64,000 bases of DNA from Vogesella indigofera (GCF_003633895.1 NZ_RBID01000018.1:1-64000), one strand, 5' to 3'. Numbered from the stretch's first letter, positions 1-9,759 are shown. Program-made: numbers and translations. Notes: a model not told the origin generated them from the sequence alone.

Positions 1-120
1 TCGTTTCTCAGAATCTTGACAGTGCAAGTATTTGGCTAAGCCAGACACTTACACCTATCGGTTATTCGTTCTGTTAAAGAGCAGTGCTGCGTCGCGTTTC
101 GTTTGCGGCGTCAGCTGAGG
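1..120 (-). other. rRNA operon leader with boxA antitermination site
   Basis: The minus strand carries TGCTCTTTAACAG at 71-83, matching the boxA element bound by NusB-NusE in rRNA operon leaders. It lies about 40 bases downstream of the predicted transcription start, where rrn leaders have it. Nothing coding is visible here. The rest of the leader and the 16S gene run off the left edge. Confidence 0.7.
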
Positions 121-126
121 AGGCGA

Positions 127-155
127 ACTATAGCGAAATCCGCCAGCCGCGTCAA
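127..155 (-). promoter_or_regulatory. rRNA operon promoter (-35/-10)
   Basis: Read on the minus strand there is a -35 TTGACG (150-155), a 17-base spacer and a -10 TATAGT (127-132), followed by a GC-rich discriminator (TCGCC), as is usual for stringently controlled rRNA promoters. The predicted start near 119 reads leftward into a leader holding a boxA. The promoter sits downstream of the rnr terminator, so the rRNA operon has its own promoter. The 16S gene itself would lie left of base 1, so its identity is inferred. Confidence 0.75.
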
Positions 156-232
156 CACCCGCAAACGGACTTTTTGACACCAAAGCGGCAAGTCCTTGAT
201 TCCATAGCCACCCCGCCGCCAAGAAAAATGAA

Positions 233-265
233 AAAGGTTGGCCGCAATGTTTGCGGCCAACCTTT
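233..265 (-). terminator. rnr terminator built from an inverted pair of the TTGGCCGCAA repeat
   Basis: Perfect 15-bp arms (233-247 and 251-265) with a 3-base loop are followed on the minus strand by a T-rich run, 20 bases beyond the rnr stop. Each arm is a full copy of the dispersed AAGGTTGGCCGCAA word, so one structure is both terminator and repeat pair, as uptake sequences are in Neisseria. Confidence 0.85.
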
Positions 266-285
266 GCGAGTCAAAACATGGTGAA

Positions 286-2793
286 TTACGGAGTGCGACG
301 ACGACGTGGAGGGCGCTTTGCCCGCTCGACAACCACCGGCTCCGGAGTCGACTCAATGACTGACGTCGAAACCGGTTCCGGAGTTTCAGCGGGCGGCACC
401 ACATCGGCCACCACCGCCTGCGGCGTAACAGCTGGCTTTGCCCTGCGATTGCGTGCCGGCTGGCGACGAGTCGGCGCCGGCGGCTGTGATTCAGTCGGCG
501 CCACCTCTTCCGCAAGCGGGGACACCTCCTCTACCGCCGCCATAACCGCAGGCGGCTTTGCTTTAGAGCGACTGCGCGACGACTTACGCTTGGCTGGCGC
601 TTTTTCCTCTCCAGCAGCCGGCACACTACGGGTTGCCAAAGCAAACTCGACCTGTACCGTCTCCAGATTCGCCCGCACCACTCGCACCTGCACCGCATCG
701 CCCAGCCGGTATTGCAGCCCGCTCTTCTCGCCGACAATGGCTTGCTGCTCTTTCTTGAAGTGGAAGTAGTCCTTGCCCAGCTCGGAAATGTGCAACAGGC
801 CCTCGACATAGAGATCATCCAGCAACACGAACACACCAAAGCCGGTTACCGCACTGATCTTGCCGCTAAACACCTCGCCTACCTTGTCCTGCATATAGTA
901 AGTTTTCAGCCACGCCTGCACTTCGCGACTGGCGTCATCGGCACGGCGCTCCGTCATCGAGCAATGCTCGCCCAGTGCCAACCACTTGCCCGGCTTGTAC
1001 TTGCCACCGGCCAGCACGGCCTTGATGGCACGATGCACCAGCAAATCGGGATAGCGGCGGATCGGGGAGGTGAAGTGGGTATAGGCGTCGTACGCCAGAC
1101 CGAAGTGGCCGACATTGTCCGGCGCGTACACCGCCTGCTGCATCGAACGCAGCATCATGGTCTGCACCACCGGCGCATCCGGACGCAAGACAACCCTCTC
1201 CGCCAAATCTGCGTAGTCCTTGGGCGTCGGCTTGTCTTCCCCCCCCAGCGCCAGTCCCAGCAGGCGCAGGTAATTGCGCAGATTGAGCAGTTTTTCCGGC
1301 GTCGGCCCCTCGTGAATGCGGAACAGGCACTTGTGCCGGTTCTTGAGCAGGATGTCCGCCGCACAAACGTTGGCCGCGAGCATGCACTCCTCGATCAGAC
1401 GGTGGGCGTCATTACGCGTCACCGGCACGATCTTGTCGATCTTGCCGTGCTCGTTAAACACCATCTGCGTCTCGACACTTTCAAACTCGATGGCACCACG
1501 GCGGGTACGCGCGGCCAACAACACTTGGAACAGCTGATGCAGTGTCTGCAATTGCGGCAACAAGGGGCTGTCACTGCCCTTCTGCAGCCAATCCCACACC
1601 TGGGTGTAAGTCAGCCGCGCCTTGGAGTTCATCACCGCCGGATAGAAGCGATACCCCTTGATCTTGCCTTTTGCCGAAATCTGCATGTCGGCCACCATGC
1701 ACAGACGATCGACATTGGCATTCAGCGAACAAATACCATTCGACAGTGCCTCCGGCAGCATCGGAATCACCCGCCGCGGGAAGTACACCGAGGTGCCACG
1801 CGCCACGGCATCGCCGTCCAGCGCATCGCCCGGCTGCACGTAGTGGCTGACATCGGCAATCGCCACCACCAGCCGGAAGCCCTTGCCCTGACGCTCGGCA
1901 AAAACGGCATCGTCGAAATCGCGCGCCGTTTCACCGTCGATGGTCACCAGCGGCAAGGAGCGCAGGTCAACCCGCGATTTGTCCAGATCCTTCTTGCGCA
2001 CCTTGGCCGGTGTCGCAGCCGCTTGTGCCAGTGCAGCATCGGAGAACACATGCGGCAGGTCGTGCTTGCGCAGCGCCACCTCGATCTCCATGCCCGGGTC
2101 GGCGTAGTTGCCCAGCACTTCGATAACCTTGGCGATTGCCGGGCGATGCTCGTCGGGATAGGAAACGATCTCCAGCATCACCACCTGGCCATGACCGGCG
2201 CCACCGTGCCCTTCAGGCTCCAGCAGCAGCTCCTGGCCAATGCGGCGATCCTCGGCCTTGGCTACGCCGACACCATGATCGAAATAGGCGCGGGCGACCA
2301 GCGTCGACTGCGCCCGCTCCAGCACCTCGACAATGCGCCCTTCGCGGCGACCGCGGCGATCGGTACCCGCCAGCCGCACCATGACATGGTCGCCATGCAT
2401 CGCCTTGCGCATCTCGCGCTCGGGCAGATAGATATCCTCGCCGGAGACACCATCCGGCACCGCGAAGCCAAAGCCGTCCTTGTGGCCGCTAACACGGCAA
2501 GGCAGCAGATCCAGCTTGTCGGCGACACAGACCTCGCCCTTGCGATTGATCAGCACTTGTCCGGCTCGCTCCATCGCACGCAAGCGGCGCTCGAACAATG
2601 GCTGCTCTTCGTCGGTGATTTCCAGTACGGCGGCAAGCTCGCCAAATTGCATCGGCACCCCCTGCTGCGCAAGAATTTGCAAAACAAACTCGCGACTAGG
2701 CAAGGGATTGTTATATTGGGACTTTTCCCGCTCCAAGAATGGGTCAGACAGGCGAATAGCCGATTCAGGGGAAGATTTTTTAGTAATAACCAT
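286..2793 (-). CDS. rnr: Ribonuclease R
   Basis: Processive 3'-5' exoribonuclease of the RNase II/R family that degrades structured RNA in mRNA, rRNA and tRNA quality control. At 835 residues it has the RNase R size: cold-shock-like RNA-binding domains (about 80-240), an RNB catalytic domain with the metal-binding motif RDFDDAV (291-297), an S1 domain (about 650-730) and a lysine/proline/alanine-rich tail that is variable in the family. I place the start at the ATG at 2793, giving MVITKKSSPES; the frame stays open further upstream but only by reading through the tRNA genes. A GGAC sequence precedes this ATG. The gene ends at a strong terminator and is transcribed alone. Confidence 0.95.
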   Translation of the reverse strand: MVITKKSSPESAIRLSDPFLEREKSQYNNPLPSREFVLQILAQQGVPMQFGELAAVLEITDEEQPLFERRLRAMERAGQVLINRKGEVCVADKLDLLPCRVSGHKDGFGFAVPDGVSGEDIYLPEREMRKAMHGDHVMVRLAGTDRRGRREGRIVEVLERAQSTLVARAYFDHGVGVAKAEDRRIGQELLLEPEGHGGAGHGQVVMLEIVSYPDEHRPAIAKVIEVLGNYADPGMEIEVALRKHDLPHVFSDAALAQAAATPAKVRKKDLDKSRVDLRSLPLVTIDGETARDFDDAVFAERQGKGFRLVVAIADVSHYVQPGDALDGDAVARGTSVYFPRRVIPMLPEALSNGICSLNANVDRLCMVADMQISAKGKIKGYRFYPAVMNSKARLTYTQVWDWLQKGSDSPLLPQLQTLHQLFQVLLAARTRRGAIEFESVETQMVFNEHGKIDKIVPVTRNDAHRLIEECMLAANVCAADILLKNRHKCLFRIHEGPTPEKLLNLRNYLRLLGLALGGEDKPTPKDYADLAERVVLRPDAPVVQTMMLRSMQQAVYAPDNVGHFGLAYDAYTHFTSPIRRYPDLLVHRAIKAVLAGGKYKPGKWLALGEHCSMTERRADDASREVQAWLKTYYMQDKVGEVFSGKISAVTGFGVFVLLDDLYVEGLLHISELGKDYFHFKKEQQAIVGEKSGLQYRLGDAVQVRVVRANLETVQVEFALATRSVPAAGEEKAPAKRKSSRSRSKAKPPAVMAAVEEVSPLAEEVAPTESQPPAPTRRQPARNRRAKPAVTPQAVVADVVPPAETPEPVSTSVIESTPEPVVVERAKRPPRRRRTP

Positions 2794-2820
2794 TGACACG
2801 TCCAAAAACGTCCTTATAAT
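2793..2820 (+). promoter_or_regulatory. Promoter of the tRNA-Leu cluster
   Basis: A consensus TTGACA (2793-2798), 16-base spacer and perfect TATAAT (2815-2820) point rightward, with the first tRNA starting about 50 bases beyond the expected start site. The first base of the -35 is also the first base of the rnr start codon on the other strand, so polymerase at this promoter would cover the rnr translation start region. Confidence 0.85.
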
Positions 2821-2878
2821 GCAGGGCTTCATCGCTACCGCTGCAACGCAGTGAAAACGATGATACAGCAAATGCATA

Positions 2879-2965
2879 GCCCAGGTGGCGGAATTGGTAG
2901 ACGCACTAGGTTCAGGTCCTAGCGCCCGCAAGGGTGTGGAAGTTCGAGTCTTCTCTTGGGCACCA
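2879..2965 (+). tRNA. tRNA-Leu(CAG), copy 1
   Basis: An 87-base class II tRNA with acceptor stem GCCCAGG/CTTGGGC, encoded CCA, a long variable arm, and anticodon loop TTCAGGT giving anticodon CAG (reads CUG). CUG is the dominant leucine codon in GC-rich genomes. First of three apparently identical tandem copies. Confidence 0.97.
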
Positions 2966-3014
2966 TTCAACTTTAGTTGATTGATGCAATATGTATAGCT
3001 GAAAAATCTGGTTG

Positions 3015-3101
3015 GCCCAGGTGGCGGAATTGGTAGACGCACTAGGTTCAGGTCCTAGCGCCCGCAAGGGTGTGGAAGTTCGAGTCTTCTCTTGGGCACC
3101 A
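3015..3101 (+). tRNA. tRNA-Leu(CAG), copy 2
   Basis: Same 87-base sequence as copy 1, with anticodon CAG and encoded CCA, after a 49-base spacer unlike the next one. Co-transcribed with its neighbours from the promoter at 2793-2820. Confidence 0.97.
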
Positions 3102-3166
3102 ACAGAATTAATGCAGCACGTGCAAACGGGCTGTTGCTTGAAGCAGTAGAAGCAGCAAAAGGTTTT

Positions 3167-3253
3167 GCCCAGGTGGCGGAATTGGTAGACGCACTAGGTT
3201 CAGGTCCTAGCGCCCGCAAGGGTGTGGAAGTTCGAGTCTTCTCTTGGGCACCA
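3167..3253 (+). tRNA. tRNA-Leu(CAG), copy 3
   Basis: Third copy of the same gene, after a 65-base spacer, ending in CCA immediately before an intrinsic terminator. The unit appears to be a dedicated three-gene tRNA-Leu transcript. Confidence 0.97.
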
Positions 3254-3256
3254 AAA

Positions 3257-3291
3257 CAAAAACACCGTTGAGATATCTCAACGGTGTTTTT
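3257..3291 (+). terminator. Intrinsic terminator of the tRNA-Leu cluster
   Basis: A 26-base perfect palindrome (3262-3287) centred on GATATC is flanked by an A-rich left side and a T run on the right, directly after the last tRNA. Confidence 0.85.
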
Positions 3292-3524
3292 GCGTTTGCA
3301 CAGCAAAAACTGCAGCAATCCGTATCGCCCTCCCCTCCCGCGCCGGCCAGCCGGTCACGCCCCCACCGCCGTCGTTGGCGCCACGCATCACCCGACAAGC
3401 CTTACCCTATCCCCAGCTGGCACGCGGGTAGCCAACCATCACGCAACACTGCAACGTAGCTGCCGCACCCGAGCCCGGCACTGCGGCCAACCTTTGCCAA
3501 TCGTCACACCGTTTGCCGCAGACG
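3292..3524. other. Gene-free interval between tRNA terminator and purA terminator
   Basis: About 230 bases with no convincing gene. The only recognisable element is one copy of the dispersed repeat, CTGCGGCCAACC at 3481-3492. Short open frames here lack ribosome sites and conserved content. Confidence 0.6.
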
Positions 3525-3548
3525 CAAAAAAGCCCGCCGAAGCGGGCT
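3525..3548 (-). terminator. purA terminator
   Basis: On the minus strand AGCCCGC, loop TTCG, GCGGGCT and then TTTTTT follow 20 bases after the purA stop. It closes the hisZ-purA transcript. Confidence 0.85.
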
Positions 3549-3568
3549 CTTGCATGAAGCATGCAACC

Positions 3569-4888
<1,320 letters not shown>

Positions 4889-4893
4889 TCAAA

Positions 4894-6045
4894 TTACTTA
4901 AACGGTACAAGCTGCCAGTTTTCACCAGCCTTGACCAGTTCACGATCACAATTCAGGGCGGCAGCAGACTCGCCCAGATAATCCACAATGACCTTCTCGC
5001 CGCGCGCACGCAGTTCGGCCACTTTTATTGTCGCTTGCGGCAACAGGTTGGCCGCAAGCTTGATTCCCTTGGCACTTTCGTTCTGCGGCAGGATACGGAT
5101 CAGGTCGCGCAGGTCGAGACTGAAACCGGTCGCCGGACGGGCACGACCGAAGCGGCGGCCAACGTTGTCGTAACGGCCGCCACGCGCCAGCTCTTCCGCC
5201 CAGCCAGGGGCGTAGGCGGCAAACATCAGACCGTTGTGGTAGTGGGTGCCGCGCAATTCGGTGAGGTCAAAGTTGAGCTCGACCTCGCCTTCCAGCGAGT
5301 TCGCCACCGCGGCCAACTGCATCAGGCCGAGTTCGACTTCCGGCAGCGACGGCAAGCGGGTACGCGCCTTGTCCAGCACCGCGCGCGATCCATACAGCTC
5401 CGGCAGCGCGAGGAAGGCGCTGCGATACGGCTCGGCAACATCGACCAGCAACTCGCGCAGCGTCGACAGATCCTTGGCCTGCAGTACCGAGAACACCTCG
5501 GCAGACAGTTCATGACCAAGACCGGCGGCCTGCACCAGACCGCGGAACAGGCCCATATGGCCGACATCCAGGCGCAGACCTTCAACGCCAATCTGGCGCA
5601 GCGAGGTCAGCATCAGCCGGATGATTTCCAGGTCGGCCTCGATGCCGGCATAGCCGTACAGTTCCGCCCCCACCTGCAGCGGCTCGCGCGAGCTCATCAG
5701 GCCGTCCGGGCGCGAATGCACCACGCTGCCTGCGTAGCACAGCCGGGTCACACCGGTGCGCTGCGACAGCAGATGGGCATCGATACGCGCCACCTGTGGC
5801 GTGATGTCGGCACGCAGCCCCAGCTGGCGACCGGAGAAATGGTCATCCAGCTTGAAGGTCTTGATCGCCAGCGCGCCGTCTTCCGGGGTCACCAGTGCAT
5901 CGTAGTATTCAATCAGCGGCGGCAGGACCAGTTCGTAGCCGGAGGTACGAAACAGCTCAAGCATCGATGCCTTGGCAGACTCAACCTGACGGGCGGTGGC
6001 CGGCAGAATGTCCGCAACATATTCGGGTAACAGCCAATTACGCAT
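4894..6045 (-). CDS. hisZ: ATP phosphoribosyltransferase regulatory subunit
   Basis: HisZ is a catalytically dead histidyl-tRNA-synthetase-like protein that pairs with the short form of HisG to make the first, histidine-regulated enzyme of histidine synthesis. The 383-residue protein opens like a class II synthetase core (YVADILP, then the PPLIEYYD segment) and lacks the C-terminal anticodon-binding domain of true HisRS. HisG is not in the window; HisZ predicts a short HisG elsewhere. A perfect copy of the dispersed repeat lies within the gene at 5046-5057. A terminator-like hairpin precedes the gene, so it may be partly uncoupled from hflC. Confidence 0.93.
   Translation of the reverse strand: MRNWLLPEYVADILPATARQVESAKASMLELFRTSGYELVLPPLIEYYDALVTPEDGALAIKTFKLDDHFSGRQLGLRADITPQVARIDAHLLSQRTGVTRLCYAGSVVHSRPDGLMSSREPLQVGAELYGYAGIEADLEIIRLMLTSLRQIGVEGLRLDVGHMGLFRGLVQAAGLGHELSAEVFSVLQAKDLSTLRELLVDVAEPYRSAFLALPELYGSRAVLDKARTRLPSLPEVELGLMQLAAVANSLEGEVELNFDLTELRGTHYHNGLMFAAYAPGWAEELARGGRYDNVGRRFGRARPATGFSLDLRDLIRILPQNESAKGIKLAANLLPQATIKVAELRARGEKVIVDYLGESAAALNCDRELVKAGENWQLVPFK
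5046..5057 (+). repeat. Dispersed repeat GGTTGGCCGCAA
   Basis: Perfect 12-base copy inside hisZ. Confidence 0.7.
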
Positions 6046-6064
6046 CTATCTCTACACACAATAA

Positions 6065-6090
6065 AAGGCGGGATTCGCGATCCCGCCTTG
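6065..6090 (-). terminator. Hairpin between hflC and hisZ
   Basis: GGCGGGAT (6067-6074) pairs with ATCCCGCC (6080-6087) over a 5-base loop and is followed on the minus strand by TTTTATT. It looks like a complete terminator in the middle of a conserved gene order, so it may only attenuate. Confidence 0.75.
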
Positions 6091-6130
6091 TTGATAAGCT
6101 TGCCGTCTATCCCCGGCTCGTTGCCCGCGC

Positions 6131-7006
6131 TTACTTGGCCGCGGGCTTGGTGCTCTTGAAGTACTTGAAGAACTCGGAGCTCGGATCCAGCACCAGCACA
6201 TCACTCTTGTTGCGCATCGTCTGCTTGTAGGCATCCATGCTGCGCCAGAAAGCGTAGAACTCCGGATTCTTGCCGTAGGCCTGTGCGTAAATCGCGCCGG
6301 CACGGGCATCGCCCTCGCCCTTCATCGTCTGCGCCTTGCGATAGGCCTCGGCCAGCAGCACTTCGCGCTGGCGGTCGGCATCGGCACGGATACGCTCGGC
6401 CTCGGCCGCGCCTTCACTGCGCAACTGACTGGCCACGGTGCGACGCTCGGAGTTCATCCGTTCAAAAACCGAAGCACTGATTTTATCCGGAAAGTCGACT
6501 CTTTTTAAGCGCACATCCAGAATTTCCATACCAATTTTTTGCGCGTCGAGGTTGGCCTTCTTGCGGACATCCTCCATGACTTGGTCGCGCTGGCCGGATA
6601 CGACATCGGCAACACTCTTCTGGCCGAATTCGGCTCGCAGGCCATCGTTGATGGTTTGCTTCAGGCGAGCCACTGCGGCCAGCTCGTTGCCGCCGACGCT
6701 CTTGTAAAACTGCTCGACATCACGCACGCGCCACTTGACGAAACTGTCCACCAGCACGTTTTTCTTTTCGCGGGTGTTGAACAGCTCCGGTTCTTCCGGA
6801 TCGATCGTCTGGATGCGGCGATCGTAGTAACGCACGTTCTGTAACACCGGCACCTTGAACTGGATACCAGGCTGCTCGATGACCCGTACCACCTCGCCAA
6901 ACTGGAACACCATCGCGAACTGGCGCTGGTCTACGGTAAACAGCGACGATGAGGCAATCAGCAACAGAACTGCCACACCGATCAAAGAAGGAAGAAGTCG
7001 CTCCAT
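6131..7006 (-). CDS. hflC: Membrane protease modulator HflC
   Basis: SPFH/band-7 protein that forms with HflK a large inner-membrane cage around the FtsH protease and restrains it. The 291-residue protein has one N-terminal membrane segment (about 4-22) followed by a band-7 domain and a coiled-coil-rich region (KANLDAQKIG and following) facing the periplasm. The ATG at 7006 has a good AGGAG site and lies 14 bases after the hflK stop. Order and pairing with hflK are as in other Betaproteobacteria. Confidence 0.95.
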   Translation of the reverse strand: MERLLPSLIGVAVLLLIASSSLFTVDQRQFAMVFQFGEVVRVIEQPGIQFKVPVLQNVRYYDRRIQTIDPEEPELFNTREKKNVLVDSFVKWRVRDVEQFYKSVGGNELAAVARLKQTINDGLRAEFGQKSVADVVSGQRDQVMEDVRKKANLDAQKIGMEILDVRLKRVDFPDKISASVFERMNSERRTVASQLRSEGAAEAERIRADADRQREVLLAEAYRKAQTMKGEGDARAGAIYAQAYGKNPEFYAFWRSMDAYKQTMRNKSDVLVLDPSSEFFKYFKSTKPAAK

Positions 7007-7020
7007 GGGGGCTCCTGTTA

Positions 7021-8235
7021 TTAGTTACGCCCGCGAGTCACATCGCGGCTGGTGGAACCGGACGAAGACGGCGCGACGGGGGCCACCACCGGCGGCACCT
7101 CGGCAGGCTGTGTAGCGCTGCCGGACTGGAGCGACGGCGCGGCGACACTGGACTGCTGGATCAGCTTGTCCAGCGGCAGGTACAGCAGGTTGTTGCCACC
7201 CTTCTGGTCAACCAGCACCTTGGTGGTATTGCTCATCACCTGTTGCATCATGTCGAAGTACAGGCGGTCACGCATCACCTTCGGCGCCTTGGCGTATTCC
7301 GACAGCACGCTGTTGAAACGCGCGGCGTCACCCTCGGCGGTGGCCACCACATTCTGGCGATAGCCCTCGGCCTCTTCCAGCAGGCGCGCGGCCATACCCT
7401 TGGCCTTCGGCACCACGTCGTTGGCGTAAGCGACACCGTCGTTACGCAGCTTTTCCTTGTCCTGGCCCGCCTTCACCGCGTCATCGAACGCCGCCAGCAC
7501 CGGCTCCGGCGGTTGCACGCCGTTGATGTTGACCTTGGCCACGCGCACGCCCAACTTGTAGCGATCCAGAATCGACTGAATGATGCGCTGGGTATCGGCC
7601 GCAATCTGGGCACGACCCTCGTTGAGCACAAAATCGACCTTGTTGCGGCCAACCACTTCGCGAATCGCCGTTTCCGTCGCCTGCTTCACCACGTCGCGGG
7701 CATCCGCCTCGGTAGCTAGGTTGTTGAACAGGAAGTCGCGCGCGTCCTTGACGTCGTACTGCACCGACAGCTGCACATCGATGATGTTCTGGTCTTCGGT
7801 GAGCATCAGCGATTCTTCATTGATGCGGTTCTTGGCACTGCCACGGTAGCCGACCTCGATGCTGCGCACCTCGGTCAGATTGACGATCTCCACCGTTTCA
7901 AACGGATACGGTGCGCGCCATTGCAGACCGGAGTCGGTCGTGCGGTTGAAGCTGCCCATGCGCAGCACCACCCCCTGTTCGCGGGCATCGACGATGTAGA
8001 AACCGCTCAGCAGCCACAGGCCGGCCAGTGCCGCCAGCACGCCGGCTGCGCCAAAGCGCATGCCGCGTGGCGACTCGCCGCTGCCGTTGCCATTACCAAC
8101 CGGCGGCTCTTCATCCGGACCACGATTACCCAGCAGGCGCGACAGGCGCTGGTTCAGCTTGCGGAAAATTTCGTCCAGATCCGGCGGGCCATCGTTCGGA
8201 CGTTTACCACCCCAGTTAGGATCATTCTGTGCCAT
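7021..8235 (-). CDS. hflK: FtsH protease regulator HflK
   Basis: Partner of HflC in the FtsH-HflKC complex. The 404-residue protein has a cytoplasmic glycine/proline-rich N-terminus (MAQNDPNWGGKRPNDGPPDL), a membrane segment at about 62-82, and an SPFH domain with the typical ADARDVVKQATETAIREVVG stretch; the C-terminus is rich in Ala, Pro and Ser. The start overlaps the end of hflX by 14 bases, implying translational coupling. A perfect copy of the dispersed repeat lies at 7643-7654. Confidence 0.95.
   Translation of the reverse strand: MAQNDPNWGGKRPNDGPPDLDEIFRKLNQRLSRLLGNRGPDEEPPVGNGNGSGESPRGMRFGAAGVLAALAGLWLLSGFYIVDAREQGVVLRMGSFNRTTDSGLQWRAPYPFETVEIVNLTEVRSIEVGYRGSAKNRINEESLMLTEDQNIIDVQLSVQYDVKDARDFLFNNLATEADARDVVKQATETAIREVVGRNKVDFVLNEGRAQIAADTQRIIQSILDRYKLGVRVAKVNINGVQPPEPVLAAFDDAVKAGQDKEKLRNDGVAYANDVVPKAKGMAARLLEEAEGYRQNVVATAEGDAARFNSVLSEYAKAPKVMRDRLYFDMMQQVMSNTTKVLVDQKGGNNLLYLPLDKLIQQSSVAAPSLQSGSATQPAEVPPVVAPVAPSSSGSTSRDVTRGRN
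7643..7654 (-). repeat. Dispersed repeat, minus orientation
   Basis: Perfect 12-base copy (TTGCGGCCAACC on plus) inside hflK. Confidence 0.7.
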
Positions 8236-9412
8236 AGCGGTCTCGATCTTCTATGTTATGGTCATTATTAAAGCCGTGCAGCCGTTCGGCAATCGCCTGC
8301 CGCAAGAGTTCCAGCCCTTCGCCGGTCAGCGCCGAAACGCGGACCGCGACCGGCTCGCCATGTTCGCCGCGTTCGATCTGCGGCGGCAAACCGCGCAAGT
8401 CGGTCTTGTTCCACACCAGTAACTGGGGTGTACTGCTGGCACCGATCTCGGCCAGCACCTTGTCCACCTCCTCGATCTGGCGATCCTTGTCCGGCGACGC
8501 CGAGTCGACCACATGCAGCAGCATGTCGGCCTGGATCGTTTCCTCCAGCGTGGCGCGGAACGCCGCCACCAGCGAGTGCGGCAGGTCGCGGATGAAGCCC
8601 ACGGTATCGGACAGCACGATGGACAACTCTGGGCTGAGGTACAGCTTGCGGCTGGTGGTATCCAGTGTCGCAAACAGCTGATCCGCAGCATAGGCCTGCG
8701 CCTTGGTCATCGCATTGAACAAGGTGGACTTGCCTGCATTGGTATAGCCGACAATCGATACCGACTGCAATCCGGAGCGCTCGCGGCTGCGGCGCTGCGT
8801 CTTGCGCTGGCGGGCAACTGCAGCCAGACGATCCTTCAGCATTTTCACGCGCAAGCCGAGCAGGCGGCGGTCGGTTTCCAGCTGCGTCTCGCCCGGTCCG
8901 CGCAGGCCGATGCCCCCCTTTTGCCGCTCGAGGTGGGTCCAGCCGCGCACGAGGCGGGTCGACAGGTGGGACAACTGCGCCAGTTCGACCTGCAGCTTGC
9001 CTTCATGGCTGCGGGCGCGCTGGGCAAAGATATCCAGAATCAGGGTGACGCGATCGACAACGCGGCACTGCAGCACGCGCTCCAGATTGCGCTCCTGCCC
9101 GGGCCCCAGAGCGTGATTGAAGATCACCACGTTGGCCGCCACCGCATTGACCAGGGCGGCGATCTCCTCGACCTTGCCTTTGCCGGCGAACAGCGCGGCA
9201 TCAGGACGCTGGCGTTTGCCATGGATGGTACCGGCAACGGTGACACCGGCACTGCGCACCAGGTCAACGCATTCCTGTACACCCTCGTCATAGTCGGGCG
9301 CACCAAAGTCGAGACAGACCAGTACGGCGATGTCTCCTAGATCCGGGCGATCAAACACGAAAGATCTTTCTGAGGGAGAAAACCGGTCGGCAATCGCTTG
9401 CCGGACCGGCAT
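8222..9412 (-). CDS. hflX: Ribosome-associated GTPase HflX
   Basis: GTPase that binds the 50S subunit and splits stalled or heat-damaged 70S ribosomes. The 396-residue protein has the HflX N-terminal domain with the family motif GGIGLRGPGETQLE (166-179), a basic helical linker (about 185-212), then a G domain with GYTNAGKS (222-229), DTVGF and NKTD. It lies 21 bases after hfq and overlaps hflK, the conserved hfq-hflX-hflK-hflC arrangement. Confidence 0.96.
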   Translation of the reverse strand: MPVRQAIADRFSPSERSFVFDRPDLGDIAVLVCLDFGAPDYDEGVQECVDLVRSAGVTVAGTIHGKRQRPDAALFAGKGKVEEIAALVNAVAANVVIFNHALGPGQERNLERVLQCRVVDRVTLILDIFAQRARSHEGKLQVELAQLSHLSTRLVRGWTHLERQKGGIGLRGPGETQLETDRRLLGLRVKMLKDRLAAVARQRKTQRRSRERSGLQSVSIVGYTNAGKSTLFNAMTKAQAYAADQLFATLDTTSRKLYLSPELSIVLSDTVGFIRDLPHSLVAAFRATLEETIQADMLLHVVDSASPDKDRQIEEVDKVLAEIGASSTPQLLVWNKTDLRGLPPQIERGEHGEPVAVRVSALTGEGLELLRQAIAERLHGFNNDHNIEDRDRYGTE

Positions 9413-9433
9413 TCAGGCGGAACAGGCAGTGAC

Positions 9434-9691
9434 TCAAGCGTCGGCAGCGTCGGACTTGGCGCCGTGATTGTCATGCGGAATGTTTACCGGGCGCGCTGGC
9501 ACCACGGTAGAAATGGCATGCTTGTAAACCATCTGGGTTACCGTGTTTTTCAGCAGCACCACATACTGGTCGAACGACTCGATCTGGCCTTGCAACTTGA
9601 TACCGTTGACGAGGTAGATGGAAACCGGCACATGCTCCTTACGCAGGATATTAAGGAACGGGTCTTGTAGCATTTGCCCTTTAGAGCTCAT
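9434..9691 (-). CDS. hfq: RNA chaperone Hfq
   Basis: Hexameric Sm-like protein that pairs small RNAs with mRNAs. The 85-residue product has the full Sm core: Sm1 with [20 protein letters not shown] and Sm2 with [12 protein letters not shown], including the YKH lining the proximal pore. The C-terminal tail is short (about 15 residues), unlike the long enterobacterial tail. A GGAG site lies 7 bases before the ATG. First gene after the weak der terminator, so it probably has its own promoter in the 84-base gap, though I could not identify a convincing -35. Confidence 0.97.
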   Translation of the reverse strand: MSSKGQMLQDPFLNILRKEHVPVSIYLVNGIKLQGQIESFDQYVVLLKNTVTQMVYKHAISTVVPARPVNIPHDNHGAKSDAADA

Positions 9692-9759
9692 TTTGTTCTC
9701 CGATTTCGTGGAATTGTAATTTCGTTACTAGCAAGCGGCGCTAAGACTCTTTTTAGCAT

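Noticed and set aside
712-2796. A 694-codon plus-strand frame opposite rnr
   Set aside because: Antisense shadow of RNase R with no conserved motif.
2794-3042. An 83-residue N-terminal extension of RNase R
   Set aside because: It would read through a tRNA gene and its promoter; the conserved start with a ribosome site is at 2793.
3055-3318. Short minus-strand frames containing repeated ALGPEPSASTNSATWA peptides
   Set aside because: The peptide is the reverse translation of the tRNA-Leu genes, a common annotation artefact.
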